From an uncultured Synechococcaceae cyanobacterium (lineage in GTDB: Bacteria; Cyanobacteriota; Cyanobacteriia; PCC-6307; Cyanobiaceae): 64,000 bases of DNA. Positions 30,878 to 39,705 of the stretch are shown piece by piece. The stretch is from positions 1 through 64,000 of the forward strand of contig CACHDC010000004.1 of assembly GCA_902578445.1 (NCBI GenBank), read 5' to 3'. Made by a program: the position numbers and the translations under genes. Numbering within the stretch: the first letter of the stretch is position 1; every line of letters begins with the position of its first letter. Under the pieces are notes generated by a model. The model was not told where the DNA came from. It searched no databases and worked only from the letters and a program-made list of their open reading frames with translations.

Positions 30878-32140
30878 TTATCTGACGTAATTGAAATTAG
30901 AATCTCTTAACTGATCATTCAATAATTCATATTCCAGAGGCACTGGTTGATCGAGGTAGTGTTTGTATTTTCTCATTCCCCAATCTTTTTTCTTGAATAC
31001 TTTTGATTTCCAGTAATCGAATAAGCAGTCAAGATTATTATTGTGATCAACGACAGGCACTGAGTTGTATAAGTTGTCATCCCAGTTCTCACAACCATAT
31101 GTTCCAACATATACTCTCTTTTTTTCAGTTCGATTCATAAGATCATCGATGGTGGTTGAAAATAACTTTCTCAACTTTGATACTGTCTTATCGTGTCGAT
31201 TCTGGAGCAGTGAATATTCAAGGAAGTGAATCAAATTTTTAAAAGTTTTATCTTCTTGTGATGATGAATTTTTAACAAATAGTGATCGACTTATTCCTCT
31301 TCGATCTAACCATTCCAGCAGTTGTTCTTTCTGTGGATTCTTCATTCTGATGGGGTGTTTCGACTCTGTAACACCGATGAACTTTATAAAACGATCTAAC
31401 TGATCATATTGACTAGAACTCTTTGTAGAACCGAATAGAGACATCGTGTAGAACAGAACAACATTCGACTTATACATCTTGTTGAAGAAATCTCTCAACT
31501 CATTTGATTGACTGATCAATGTTAATAATTTTCCACCTCTAAATTTTGAACCGAAAGGCTGTGTAGGCACTATGATTTTTGAATTTAGAATATGAGAATT
31601 TATAAAATTTGGTTCTAGTCGATCAATTCCCAAATACTGTTGTAGAGGTTTGTTCGACAGCACACCAGAATCAAGTCGTATGAATCCAAGTATGAATTCA
31701 TCGTATGGTGTTTGTTTCTCTTGAATAAACTGAATTGATCTATGTTTGTCAGTCAAAGTGACAATAAAATCAACACATCTGAATCCACCAAAGTTGATAT
31801 GTGATGAAGTTAAATCTAAAAATTTAATGTAATCAGGTTGTTTTCTTCTTCCACTTCCCTGTTTCGGATTTCCAACAAAATAAACATTGACTCCGAAGTC
31901 ACCACCATTGATCTCACCTTTCTGGGCAAATGGATAAGCATAACCATTCCATAGATTTTTCTCTTTCAAATCAACGATCTTTTGTTTCCTCATCAAATCT
32001 ATTGAAGAGGCGGTTGTTCCGAAGTATCCGATGAAAAAGTTAACAGCAAAGATCGTATCGGGAACATCTAAAAATCTAGAGTATGTTCTAAATTCTTCAC
32101 CATCATTTTTTTTATTGAGATAATTCGGATTTAGAACCAC
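30878..32140 (-). CDS. DUF4338/DruA-like protein (putative)
   Basis: 420 aa; RGGKLLTLISQSNELRDFFNKMYKSNVVLFYTMSLFGSTKSSSQYDQLDRFIKFIG resembles the GGKLL...TTSLYG.SSQYNRL block I associate with DUF4338; family call from memory only. Confidence 0.45.
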   Translation of the reverse strand: MVLNPNYLNKKNDGEEFRTYSRFLDVPDTIFAVNFFIGYFGTTASSIDLMRKQKIVDLKEKNLWNGYAYPFAQKGEINGGDFGVNVYFVGNPKQGSGRRKQPDYIKFLDLTSSHINFGGFRCVDFIVTLTDKHRSIQFIQEKQTPYDEFILGFIRLDSGVLSNKPLQQYLGIDRLEPNFINSHILNSKIIVPTQPFGSKFRGGKLLTLISQSNELRDFFNKMYKSNVVLFYTMSLFGSTKSSSQYDQLDRFIKFIGVTESKHPIRMKNPQKEQLLEWLDRRGISRSLFVKNSSSQEDKTFKNLIHFLEYSLLQNRHDKTVSKLRKLFSTTIDDLMNRTEKKRVYVGTYGCENWDDNLYNSVPVVDHNNNLDCLFDYWKSKVFKKKDWGMRKYKHYLDQPVPLEYELLNDQLRDSNFNYVR

Positions 32141-32239
32141 TAATTAACATTTTTTGAATCTAATTTATATTATTATTTTTAAAAAATTAGTGTAGATAAA
32201 TTATTATTATTTGTTAATCTATTACCAGAACTATAACTC

Positions 32240-32249
32240 GTTACGTAAC
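32240..32249. promoter_or_regulatory. Palindromic operator candidate upstream of RHH-like regulator
   Basis: GTTACGTAAC, preceded by TATAACT as at 27701-27719. Confidence 0.6.
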
Positions 32250-32250
32250 A

Positions 32251-32661
32251 GTGAAACGACCGAATGAATTACAAGTATCTTTTTACATAGATTCCAAAGA
32301 AAGACAGCAGTTCCAAGAACTTTGTAAGACATCAGGAGTCAGTGTTAGTAATACTTTACGAATGTGGATTCAAACAGCACTTCAAACACAGTCACTCAAT
32401 GTTGAAACACCACCTGATGGAAAAACAGTTACTAACACTGTTGTGGCTACAACATCATCTGAAACTAATCATCAACTAGCAGTGATAAAGAAGAGGCTAG
32501 ACAAGGTTGAACGTATATTTAATTTCATCAATGAAACAGAATTAGAGTTCATCAAGAATGAAGTCATAGGCGAAGAGTTCGGAACAATCAGAAACAGAGT
32601 TGGAGTCGTTGAGAGTCAACTACAACAAATGGGAGGTAGTATCAGTTGGAAAGAAGATTAG
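32251..32661 (+). CDS. Ribbon-helix-helix (CopG/Arc-like) DNA-binding protein with coiled coil
   Basis: LQVSFYIDSKERQQFQELCKTSGVSVSNTLRMWIQTAL then heptad-like C-terminus; GTG start. Confidence 0.65.
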   Translation: MKRPNELQVSFYIDSKERQQFQELCKTSGVSVSNTLRMWIQTALQTQSLNVETPPDGKTVTNTVVATTSSETNHQLAVIKKRLDKVERIFNFINETELEFIKNEVIGEEFGTIRNRVGVVESQLQQMGGSISWKED

Positions 32662-32736
32662 AACCACCTTACAGACGATTCTGAGAGGAGTAATTTTATT
32701 AAAATATTGATTTTTTGATGATTTTTGATGATTTTG

Positions 32737-34071
32737 TTAAAAATCCTCAGGCACACTAGTTCCCAACTCATCTATTGAATAACGAGCAGATAAACCATCA
32801 TATGTTTTTTGAATCATCTCCATTGATGTTCCTACGTTCTTTGCTACTTTGTTAACAGGAATTCCCTGTAAAAGTCTGTTTGAAATGTGAGTCGATCTAA
32901 GAGAGTAGAGAGTATATTTTCTATCAAACTTACAAGCTGTGACGATCTCACGATACCAATCTCGAATATGTTCACTATGGTAAATTTTTCGATCTTTTAA
33001 AAATGGATTCATTAACACCAGATCATCTTTATCACGAGGCGGTAGTAGTTGAATTGGTTCTTTAACTTTTTTCCGATACGTATCAATAATTGTTTTGTCA
33101 CCAGCACTCAAACGTCTGTTGATATCTTCGATCTGTCGATTTCTTAATTTGATTCCTTTATCAAGATGTGATTTTAATTTTAAAAAAGTATTTGAGTTAA
33201 TTGAACATTCTCTTCTTCCAGTTTTTGTATTCTCATCAATTTGAATTAAACAGGCAGTTTTATCATTTTTTGAAATAATCTCACAGTCACCAAATCTAAT
33301 TTTTCTTGATTCGTGGGGGCGGAATCCACCTTGATACATAAATCTGATGTAGTTAATAAACCATCTTCTTTTCCACGTTTCATACTCATCATCCCAACCT
33401 TGATCAAATTTATATAATTCATCATTAAATCTCTTCCAATCATTAGGTAAGTAAGCAGGATTAGATTCAACATTATATTTTTTTAAATCTTTAATTCTTT
33501 CAATTCTTGGTTGATTTCGAGGCAGTAAGAATTCTTTCTCCACCATCCATTTGAAAATCTCATTGAGTTGACTGATATCTTTGTTGATCGTGTTATGTGA
33601 TAAACCTTTTGTTTCTGTTTTCCATCTTCCTCTTGTTCTTCTATCTAACTGGAAACCAGCATAACCATCAAAAGTATCTTTTCTAATCTCAGTCATATTC
33701 TTGATATTTTTAAATTTAAGATATGGGATGAATCGTAAATCTATTCTCTGTTGATAAATCTTCTGAGTATTTGGTTTGATCAATCCTCGATTGAGTTTCT
33801 TATTTTTTTCCAGCATATAATTTTCAAACACACGTTGAATAGTTAATGTCGATTTACCTGATGTAGGAGGCGAAGATTGAATTTTTACATAAACATCTAA
33901 AGCAATACTGTGGGCAGTATTCATATCAGTTGTGTTCAATGAATGTTGTGTATATCTTTTTCCATCTCTTTTGACTCTTAAATACAAATATTTTCGATCT
34001 TTGTATTTACATATGACAGCACGATCGTTCAAAGTTGGTTCTGAAAAATCGAGTGTTGGTGACATAATCAA
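32737..34071 (-). CDS. Tyrosine recombinase / phage-type integrase
   Basis: Catalytic-region motifs GGFRPHESRKIRFGD, YTLYSLRSTHISNRLLQGIPVNKVAKNVGTSMEMIQKTYDGL. Confidence 0.9.
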   Translation of the reverse strand: MIMSPTLDFSEPTLNDRAVICKYKDRKYLYLRVKRDGKRYTQHSLNTTDMNTAHSIALDVYVKIQSSPPTSGKSTLTIQRVFENYMLEKNKKLNRGLIKPNTQKIYQQRIDLRFIPYLKFKNIKNMTEIRKDTFDGYAGFQLDRRTRGRWKTETKGLSHNTINKDISQLNEIFKWMVEKEFLLPRNQPRIERIKDLKKYNVESNPAYLPNDWKRFNDELYKFDQGWDDEYETWKRRWFINYIRFMYQGGFRPHESRKIRFGDCEIISKNDKTACLIQIDENTKTGRRECSINSNTFLKLKSHLDKGIKLRNRQIEDINRRLSAGDKTIIDTYRKKVKEPIQLLPPRDKDDLVLMNPFLKDRKIYHSEHIRDWYREIVTACKFDRKYTLYSLRSTHISNRLLQGIPVNKVAKNVGTSMEMIQKTYDGLSARYSIDELGTSVPEDF

Positions 34072-34074
34072 AAA

Positions 34075-34173
34075 TGTCTACGACTCTGTCTAACTCTTAG
34101 ATCAAGATCGTAGATATAAACTAAATTTGATTACATTATAATTAACTGTCTAACTGGTGTCTACCTGTCTAAC
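34075..34173 (+). repeat. Putative integrase arm-type sites, right end
   Basis: TGTCTAAC at 34087, 34147, 34166; variants TGTCTACG at 34075 and TGTCTACC at 34158. Confidence 0.6.
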
Positions 34174-34197
34174 CCACTAGTATCACTGAATCCTGAC

Positions 34198-34214
34198 TAT
34201 TTCGTGAGACATAA
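34198..34214 (+). repeat. att-like junction repeat, right, with displaced pdhC start
   Basis: TATTTCGTGAGACATAA; reverse complement gives ATG TCT CAC GAA ATA GTC ... then TGA after 9 codons. Confidence 0.8.
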
Positions 34215-34430
34215 GAAAATTGTTATTGCATAAGTTTCAAGGGATTTCTACCAAACTTCCTAAAGTTTTTATGATTAAGAACCCTTTAAACTCTTGTTTT
34301 AATTATACGAAATCATGTTCACAGTGGGAACTCTTAAAACTTAAGAAAGTAATAATTTAGATCGATTAGAATTTAAAACTTTTCGAAATTAAGATTTACT
34401 TATATTTATCAAAAATACTAAATCTTCTTT

Positions 34431-34874
34431 TTAATTATTATCTATAGATTGAATAACTCCATCTTTAACTGTAATCGAGACTTGCATTTTTTCAATAAGA
34501 TTGTCTCCCACAGTGACATCACAGAAACTATCCACTTGCCCTTGATCAACAATTTCGTCCATTTTTAATTCGCGAACTTGACTCTGTTGTTGAAGTAGAT
34601 TTCTTTTTTGTTCTTCAATTTCATTTCGTTTTGCTGCGACTTGTTGTTGCACCTGACTAACCTGTTCTTGAACCCTTGGATCAAGAGGATTAACCGATTG
34701 GGATCTAATATTATTTACTATTTGCTGACCCTCCTGCTCCAGTTGCGATAATTGCTGATCAATGTTTGAAATTGCTTTACTTAATTCTTTTTCAGCATCT
34801 TCCTTCCAAGTTGGTGTAACTACAGCTTTAATAGCTATTGAGCGCTTTATAGATATTGAGTTTTTTGTTTCCAT
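34431..34874 (-). CDS. YlqD-family protein
   Basis: SISIKRSIAIKAVVTPTWKEDAEKEL... long coiled coil ...VGDNLIEKMQVSITVKDGVIQSI. Confidence 0.7.
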   Translation of the reverse strand: METKNSISIKRSIAIKAVVTPTWKEDAEKELSKAISNIDQQLSQLEQEGQQIVNNIRSQSVNPLDPRVQEQVSQVQQQVAAKRNEIEEQKRNLLQQQSQVRELKMDEIVDQGQVDSFCDVTVGDNLIEKMQVSITVKDGVIQSIDNN

Positions 34875-34912
34875 AAAAAATTAAATTACCTTTTCAATAT
34901 AGATAGAAGAAA

Positions 34913-36856
34913 TCAAATTTTCTTACTAAATTTGTTTTCATACATATTTTCTATTGGTAATGAATACTTTTTTTCTATTTCTTTTCTTTTTTGTTTTAGA
35001 GTTTGTGTTAACAGCCCATTTTCTAGAGTAAAGGCATCAACAAAATAACAATCTAATATTTGTTCTTCTGATCTTGCTCCTAATCGACTTTTAAGCAAAT
35101 TATTAATTTGTGATTTGAAAAATGTACCAATTTTCTTATTCTGGTTTAATTTTGAAAGGTCTTCTTCCAAAAACTTGCTTTTAACCAATTCTACATTAGG
35201 AACTACAAGGGCTGTTAAACATTTCTTATCTTGTCCTACTAGTTGAATCTGATTAATAAATTCAGAACTAAGGATTTCAGTCTCTAGCGGATTCGGTTCT
35301 ATATTTTCACCACTTGATAGCACTATTGTATCCTTGGCTCTTCCTGTTATAAAGAGAGAACCATTTGATATTAGAAAACCTAAATCACCAGTATCAAACC
35401 AACCGTCCTTGGATAAAACATCATTTGTAGCTATTTGATTATTAAGATAACCTTTCATTACTTGAGGCCCCCTAACAAGAATTTTTCCGACTTCTCTGAA
35501 CTTCAGAATCTTTTTTTTATCATCATTCACTATTTTGATTTCAGTAAATGCTAAAGGCTGACCAGATGATCCTCTAACATTTAATTCTCTTCTCCTACAA
35601 GTTAATACTGGACAAGTTTCTGTGAGACCATATCCTACCAAAACATCTACACCTAAAGATTCAAAAAAAAGATCTACATGTTCTGGCAATGCACCTCCAC
35701 CGTTAATGGGAAATTTCAGTTTTTCACCGCATAGTTGTCTAAGAATATTCGGCCATAAAAAAATAGTAGACAATTTATGTAAAGGATATCGGCTAATAAC
35801 AGAACCCAGTAAGGGGATTTTTGATTTAAAAGTTATTTGATTTATATCTATATTTCTTATCTTTCTAAGACTTCTTTTGAAAACCGAACTATTACTTATC
35901 AAAAACTTAATAAGTTTTTGCTTTTTGGAAGGCATTTTTTTCAAAGCCTGAAAAAAGCCATCATGTATTGCTTCCCATAGTCTCGGTACAGTAGCCATGA
36001 CAACAGGTTTTATTTGTGTAATATCATCTTTAAGAAATTTTGGAATTGTATAGTATTGAGAACAACCACATGAAAAAAAGAAGTATTCAGCACTCCTCTC
36101 ATAAGAATGCCAGATAGGCAAAACGCTTAATACAGAGGTCCCTGGTTCTGGATCAGCGATATAGGCTAAATTGATTATTTGATGTAAAAAATTTGCATGA
36201 GTCAAAGGTACACCTTTAGGTTTTCCGGTCGTCCCTGAAGTGTAAAGAATAGTAGCGACGTCATCAATTTCTGGATTAAATTTTTCAAGATTATTATTTT
36301 GTGAATTTTCTTTTTCTGCTGACCTTGTAAATTGATTCCAACTTATTAAACTTTCAAATTGTTCATTTTCTAAATTGATTATAAATTTCAGTCTTTTTTT
36401 TAATTCTTCTTTGTTGTTTAACTTTAGCCAAATTTCTTTAGATTGAACTATTAGTCCTACAGAATTAGAGTGCTCAATAATATATTCTAATTCTACTGAA
36501 GGAGAATTAATACCTCTCACTGCATTTATAGCTCCTAAACGCATTAAGCCTTGATCTACTGCTAGCCATCTTGGAGAATTTTCAGATATTACAGTAACTA
36601 CATCCCCCTTTTTTAAACCATAATTTTTAAAAGAAAAAGAGACTTTTGTTATTAAATCAGCAAGCTCAGAATAAGAAAATTTTTCTTTGTATTTCCCTCT
36701 TAAATCACAAACAGCTAAAGTATCACCACATTTAATTTTTAATTTTTCCCAAATTTGATCTATATGATCAAGGTTCTTAATAAAATCTCTATTTTTGGCA
36801 AATTTATTTTTTTTAGAAAGAGGTTTGGCTGCAGGCCAATACGCTAAATCACTCAT
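34913..36856 (-). CDS. AMP-dependent long-chain fatty acid--CoA/ACP ligase
   Basis: TILYTSGTTGKPKGVPLTHANF, VGYGLTETCPVL, GWFDTGDLGF. Confidence 0.95.
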   Translation of the reverse strand: MSDLAYWPAAKPLSKKNKFAKNRDFIKNLDHIDQIWEKLKIKCGDTLAVCDLRGKYKEKFSYSELADLITKVSFSFKNYGLKKGDVVTVISENSPRWLAVDQGLMRLGAINAVRGINSPSVELEYIIEHSNSVGLIVQSKEIWLKLNNKEELKKRLKFIINLENEQFESLISWNQFTRSAEKENSQNNNLEKFNPEIDDVATILYTSGTTGKPKGVPLTHANFLHQIINLAYIADPEPGTSVLSVLPIWHSYERSAEYFFFSCGCSQYYTIPKFLKDDITQIKPVVMATVPRLWEAIHDGFFQALKKMPSKKQKLIKFLISNSSVFKRSLRKIRNIDINQITFKSKIPLLGSVISRYPLHKLSTIFLWPNILRQLCGEKLKFPINGGGALPEHVDLFFESLGVDVLVGYGLTETCPVLTCRRRELNVRGSSGQPLAFTEIKIVNDDKKKILKFREVGKILVRGPQVMKGYLNNQIATNDVLSKDGWFDTGDLGFLISNGSLFITGRAKDTIVLSSGENIEPNPLETEILSSEFINQIQLVGQDKKCLTALVVPNVELVKSKFLEEDLSKLNQNKKIGTFFKSQINNLLKSRLGARSEEQILDCYFVDAFTLENGLLTQTLKQKRKEIEKKYSLPIENMYENKFSKKI

Positions 36857-36887
36857 ATTAAATTAATTGATTTTGAAATTTTAATTT

Positions 36888-37538
36888 CTATTTTGATACA
36901 AAATCAAAATTAAATTCTTCCTGAATGATTTTTTTAACAATTCTCTTGACATCTTGAATATTTAAATTCTTGTTATAATCAATCATATTTGCCATAAGAC
37001 AATTTTCGATCCCGCAAGGAACAATTTTATTAAAGTTTTCTAATTCGCAGTCAATATTGATTGAAAATCCATTTATTGTAATCCATCTTTTGCAACCAAT
37101 TCCAATTGAAGCAATTTTCTTATTTTCTATCCAAACACCAGTGAAACCATCTCTTGAATGACAATTTATATTAAAAGTTCCAAGAATTTTTATAATAATT
37201 TCTTCAATTTTCCTCAAATACCAATTTAAATCTTTATTAAAATTTTTCAAATCTAAAACCAAGTAAGTTACTAATTGTCCAGGCATATGACAAGTAACCT
37301 CACCACCTCTATTAATATTAAAAACATCATATTTATCATCACCCAAAGAAAATAGTAAATTATCGTAATTAGATCCTCTACCTAACGTATAACAGAGTGG
37401 ATGCTCCCCTATCCAAATAAAGTCAGGATTAGAATTATCTAAAATCAATGCCTCCTGATATTCTTTTTGTAATTTATAAACATCATTAAAAGAAGAAATA
37501 TTATCAGGTTGTTTAATTATTGCTGTTCTATTTTCCAT
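36888..37538 (-). CDS. lipB: Lipoyl(octanoyl) transferase LipB
   Basis: [11 protein letters not shown]...[44 protein letters not shown]. Confidence 0.95.
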   Translation of the reverse strand: MENRTAIIKQPDNISSFNDVYKLQKEYQEALILDNSNPDFIWIGEHPLCYTLGRGSNYDNLLFSLGDDKYDVFNINRGGEVTCHMPGQLVTYLVLDLKNFNKDLNWYLRKIEEIIIKILGTFNINCHSRDGFTGVWIENKKIASIGIGCKRWITINGFSINIDCELENFNKIVPCGIENCLMANMIDYNKNLNIQDVKRIVKKIIQEEFNFDFVSK

Positions 37539-37582
37539 ATTTAAGTAGATTTAGAAAGTAAGTAAATATTTTTAGAATTGTT

Positions 37583-38167
37583 ATGAAAATTTTAATCCAT
37601 GGAAAGAATCTTGAGCTCACTGGAGCATTAAAAGAATATACTGAGGCAAAGATAGAAAAAGCAACGCATCACTATAAGGATATCGTTAAAGAAGCTGATA
37701 TACACCTTTCAATTGAAAAGAACCCAAGAGTCTCGTTCCAAACTGCAGAAGTTACTATTTTTGCAAACGGTACCGTAATTAGAGCTGAAGAAAAAACTGA
37801 AAATCTATACTCAAGCATTGATTTAGTTTCAAATAAACTTTGTAGAAAATTACGTAAATATAAAGAAAGAAACAATAAAACAATTCATAATAAACAATTT
37901 AAAAATAAAGATTCTTTACCAATTGAAAGTATGGAATCAAGTTTCCTAGATAAAGCTTTATTTGAAGAAGGAACTGAAGCTAGTCTGCCTGAACCATCTA
38001 TTAAAAATAAATACTTTGAAATGAATCCAATTTCATCAGAAGAAGCAAGAAAACAATTAGATCTAATTGATCATGATTTTTATGTTTTTCGAAACAAGAA
38101 AAATAATGAACTTCAAGTTTTATACAAAAGGAATCATGGAGGTTATGGACTGATTCAATCTAAATAA
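37583..38167 (+). CDS. hpf: Ribosome hibernation promoting factor (long HPF/LrtA)
   Basis: MKILIHGKNLELTGALKEYTEAKIEKATHHY; C-terminal domain. Confidence 0.92.
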   Translation: MKILIHGKNLELTGALKEYTEAKIEKATHHYKDIVKEADIHLSIEKNPRVSFQTAEVTIFANGTVIRAEEKTENLYSSIDLVSNKLCRKLRKYKERNNKTIHNKQFKNKDSLPIESMESSFLDKALFEEGTEASLPEPSIKNKYFEMNPISSEEARKQLDLIDHDFYVFRNKKNNELQVLYKRNHGGYGLIQSK

Positions 38168-38174
38168 GTTTTAA

Positions 38175-38834
38175 ATGCCCAATATTGAATATGAATTAAA
38201 CGACAAAATTCATGCAATTATTATTAACCCTTATCTATCCTGGGAAGATTTCTGTGTGAATTGCGATTTAATAAGAAAATACAATATAAAAAATATTTCT
38301 ACTTCAGTAAATTATTTAACTGATCTTAAAAACTGTTTGGGTAATTACAGTGCGGATATAAACGCACTTATTTCTTACCCTTTAGCAGATTTACCAGTTT
38401 CATTTATTGAAGAATTAGTTTGTTTTGCAAAAGATAAGGGTGCAAAAGGAATTGAATATATCCCAAACTTTATCAATTTATCAAAAAAAAATGTAGAAAC
38501 TTTCGCTGCTGAAATTGAGCAAATTAAATTATCTGGATTACCAGTTTCAATAATCGTAAATAAATCAAAACTAAAAGAAGAAGTTTTTATTAATGCGATA
38601 GAAATATGTTTGGAATTAGGAATAAAAAATTTTCAATTCGGGGACGGGTTTGGGCCTCCTCTTACATCTTATGATGTCCCCGAAATACTAAAAATAACAG
38701 GCTCACAAAATCAAATCAAAGTTGTAGGTGGCATAAAAAAACTGACGCAAGTCATTGATTTGTTTGATAATGGAATTAGTTGCGTGGGAACTTCTAATTT
38801 TTGTGAGATTTTTGAAGAAGTAAACGTTATTTAA
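38175..38834 (+). CDS. Deoxyribose-phosphate aldolase-like protein
   Basis: KNFQFGDGFGPPLTSYDVPEIL...IKVVGGIKKL. Confidence 0.75.
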   Translation: MPNIEYELNDKIHAIIINPYLSWEDFCVNCDLIRKYNIKNISTSVNYLTDLKNCLGNYSADINALISYPLADLPVSFIEELVCFAKDKGAKGIEYIPNFINLSKKNVETFAAEIEQIKLSGLPVSIIVNKSKLKEEVFINAIEICLELGIKNFQFGDGFGPPLTSYDVPEILKITGSQNQIKVVGGIKKLTQVIDLFDNGISCVGTSNFCEIFEEVNVI

Positions 38835-39620
38835 ATGTCTGGTTCAGGTGAGTGCCGACTAAAAGGTCTCTGTATTAAAGCTTCTCCATTAGGTGAGAAT
38901 GATAGATTAATAACTATCCTCACCGATGAGCAAGGGATAGTTAGATTAGCGGTACCTGGTGCTAGGCGTCCTAAAAGTAGTCTTGCTGCAGCTACTCCTA
39001 TTACATATTTAAGTCTTCAGATTTTTGGGAAAAGAAATCTTAAATCTGTACGTCAAATTCAAATATTAAAAAGCTATTCTGGTCTAGGGAAAAATATTGA
39101 ATGTCTTGCAGCCGCACAAGCAATAACTGAATTAACATTTTTATTAGTAGGTAATAATGACAAGCAACAAGACTATTTATCTTGCGTTCTAGCACATCTT
39201 GATAGGATTTATTTATATCAAGAGTCTCAAGAAGAAGATATTAAACTGCTCTCAATGAGTATTCAATCTTTAATCCATCTATTAGCCATCGGGGGTATTA
39301 ATTTACCAATTCATCATTGTTGTAAAACTGGAGAACCTATTATTCCACCTTTAGGAAATTGGGAATGGAGTTGTTATTATTTGCCAAGTGAAGGGTTTTC
39401 ATCCATAGAAGATCCTCAAAGTAATCTAAAAATAAATGCATCTGAAGTTGCTCTATTACAGAGACTTCTTTTCCCAGAATTACCAATAAAATCTAATGGA
39501 GAGTTATTGGGGCCTAAAAAAGTCTGGCTTAAAATATTATTTATTATTGAAACTTGGATTTCTACTCAACTAGAGAAAGATTTATCTTCACTAAAAATGT
39601 TGAGAGAAATATATAGTTAA
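38835..39620 (+). CDS. recO: DNA repair protein RecO
   Basis: LCIKASPLGENDRLITILTDEQGIVRLAVPGARRPKSSLAAATPITYLSLQIF. Confidence 0.93.
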   Translation: MSGSGECRLKGLCIKASPLGENDRLITILTDEQGIVRLAVPGARRPKSSLAAATPITYLSLQIFGKRNLKSVRQIQILKSYSGLGKNIECLAAAQAITELTFLLVGNNDKQQDYLSCVLAHLDRIYLYQESQEEDIKLLSMSIQSLIHLLAIGGINLPIHHCCKTGEPIIPPLGNWEWSCYYLPSEGFSSIEDPQSNLKINASEVALLQRLLFPELPIKSNGELLGPKKVWLKILFIIETWISTQLEKDLSSLKMLREIYS

Positions 39621-39705
39621 CATTTTCATAAACTATTAATAAATTATAAAATTATGATCTTGGGTGCTCTGACTGTTAATTTAATTAATAGTTAATTCAA
39701 TCAAT

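Larger units (their letters stand above)
27367..34214. mobile_element. ~6.8 kb integrative element inserted in the 5' end of pdhC
   Basis: Direct repeats TATTTCGTGAnnCATAA at both ends (15/17 identical), tyrosine integrase adjacent to right end, TGTCTAAC repeats inside both ends, serine recombinase, non-core content between core genes. Confidence 0.85.

Noticed and set aside
33246-33473. 75-aa minus-strand ORF inside the integrase gene
   Set aside because: Alternative frame of the same strand within a clear tyrosine recombinase CDS
27382-34197. Insertion sequence or transposon interpretation of the inserted region
   Set aside because: No DDE transposase or terminal inverted repeats; junction is a gene-derived direct repeat with a tyrosine integrase, fitting site-specific integration
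27382-34197. Prophage interpretation
   Set aside because: No recognisable capsid, portal, terminase, tail or lysis genes; too small, more consistent with a satellite or tycheposon-like element
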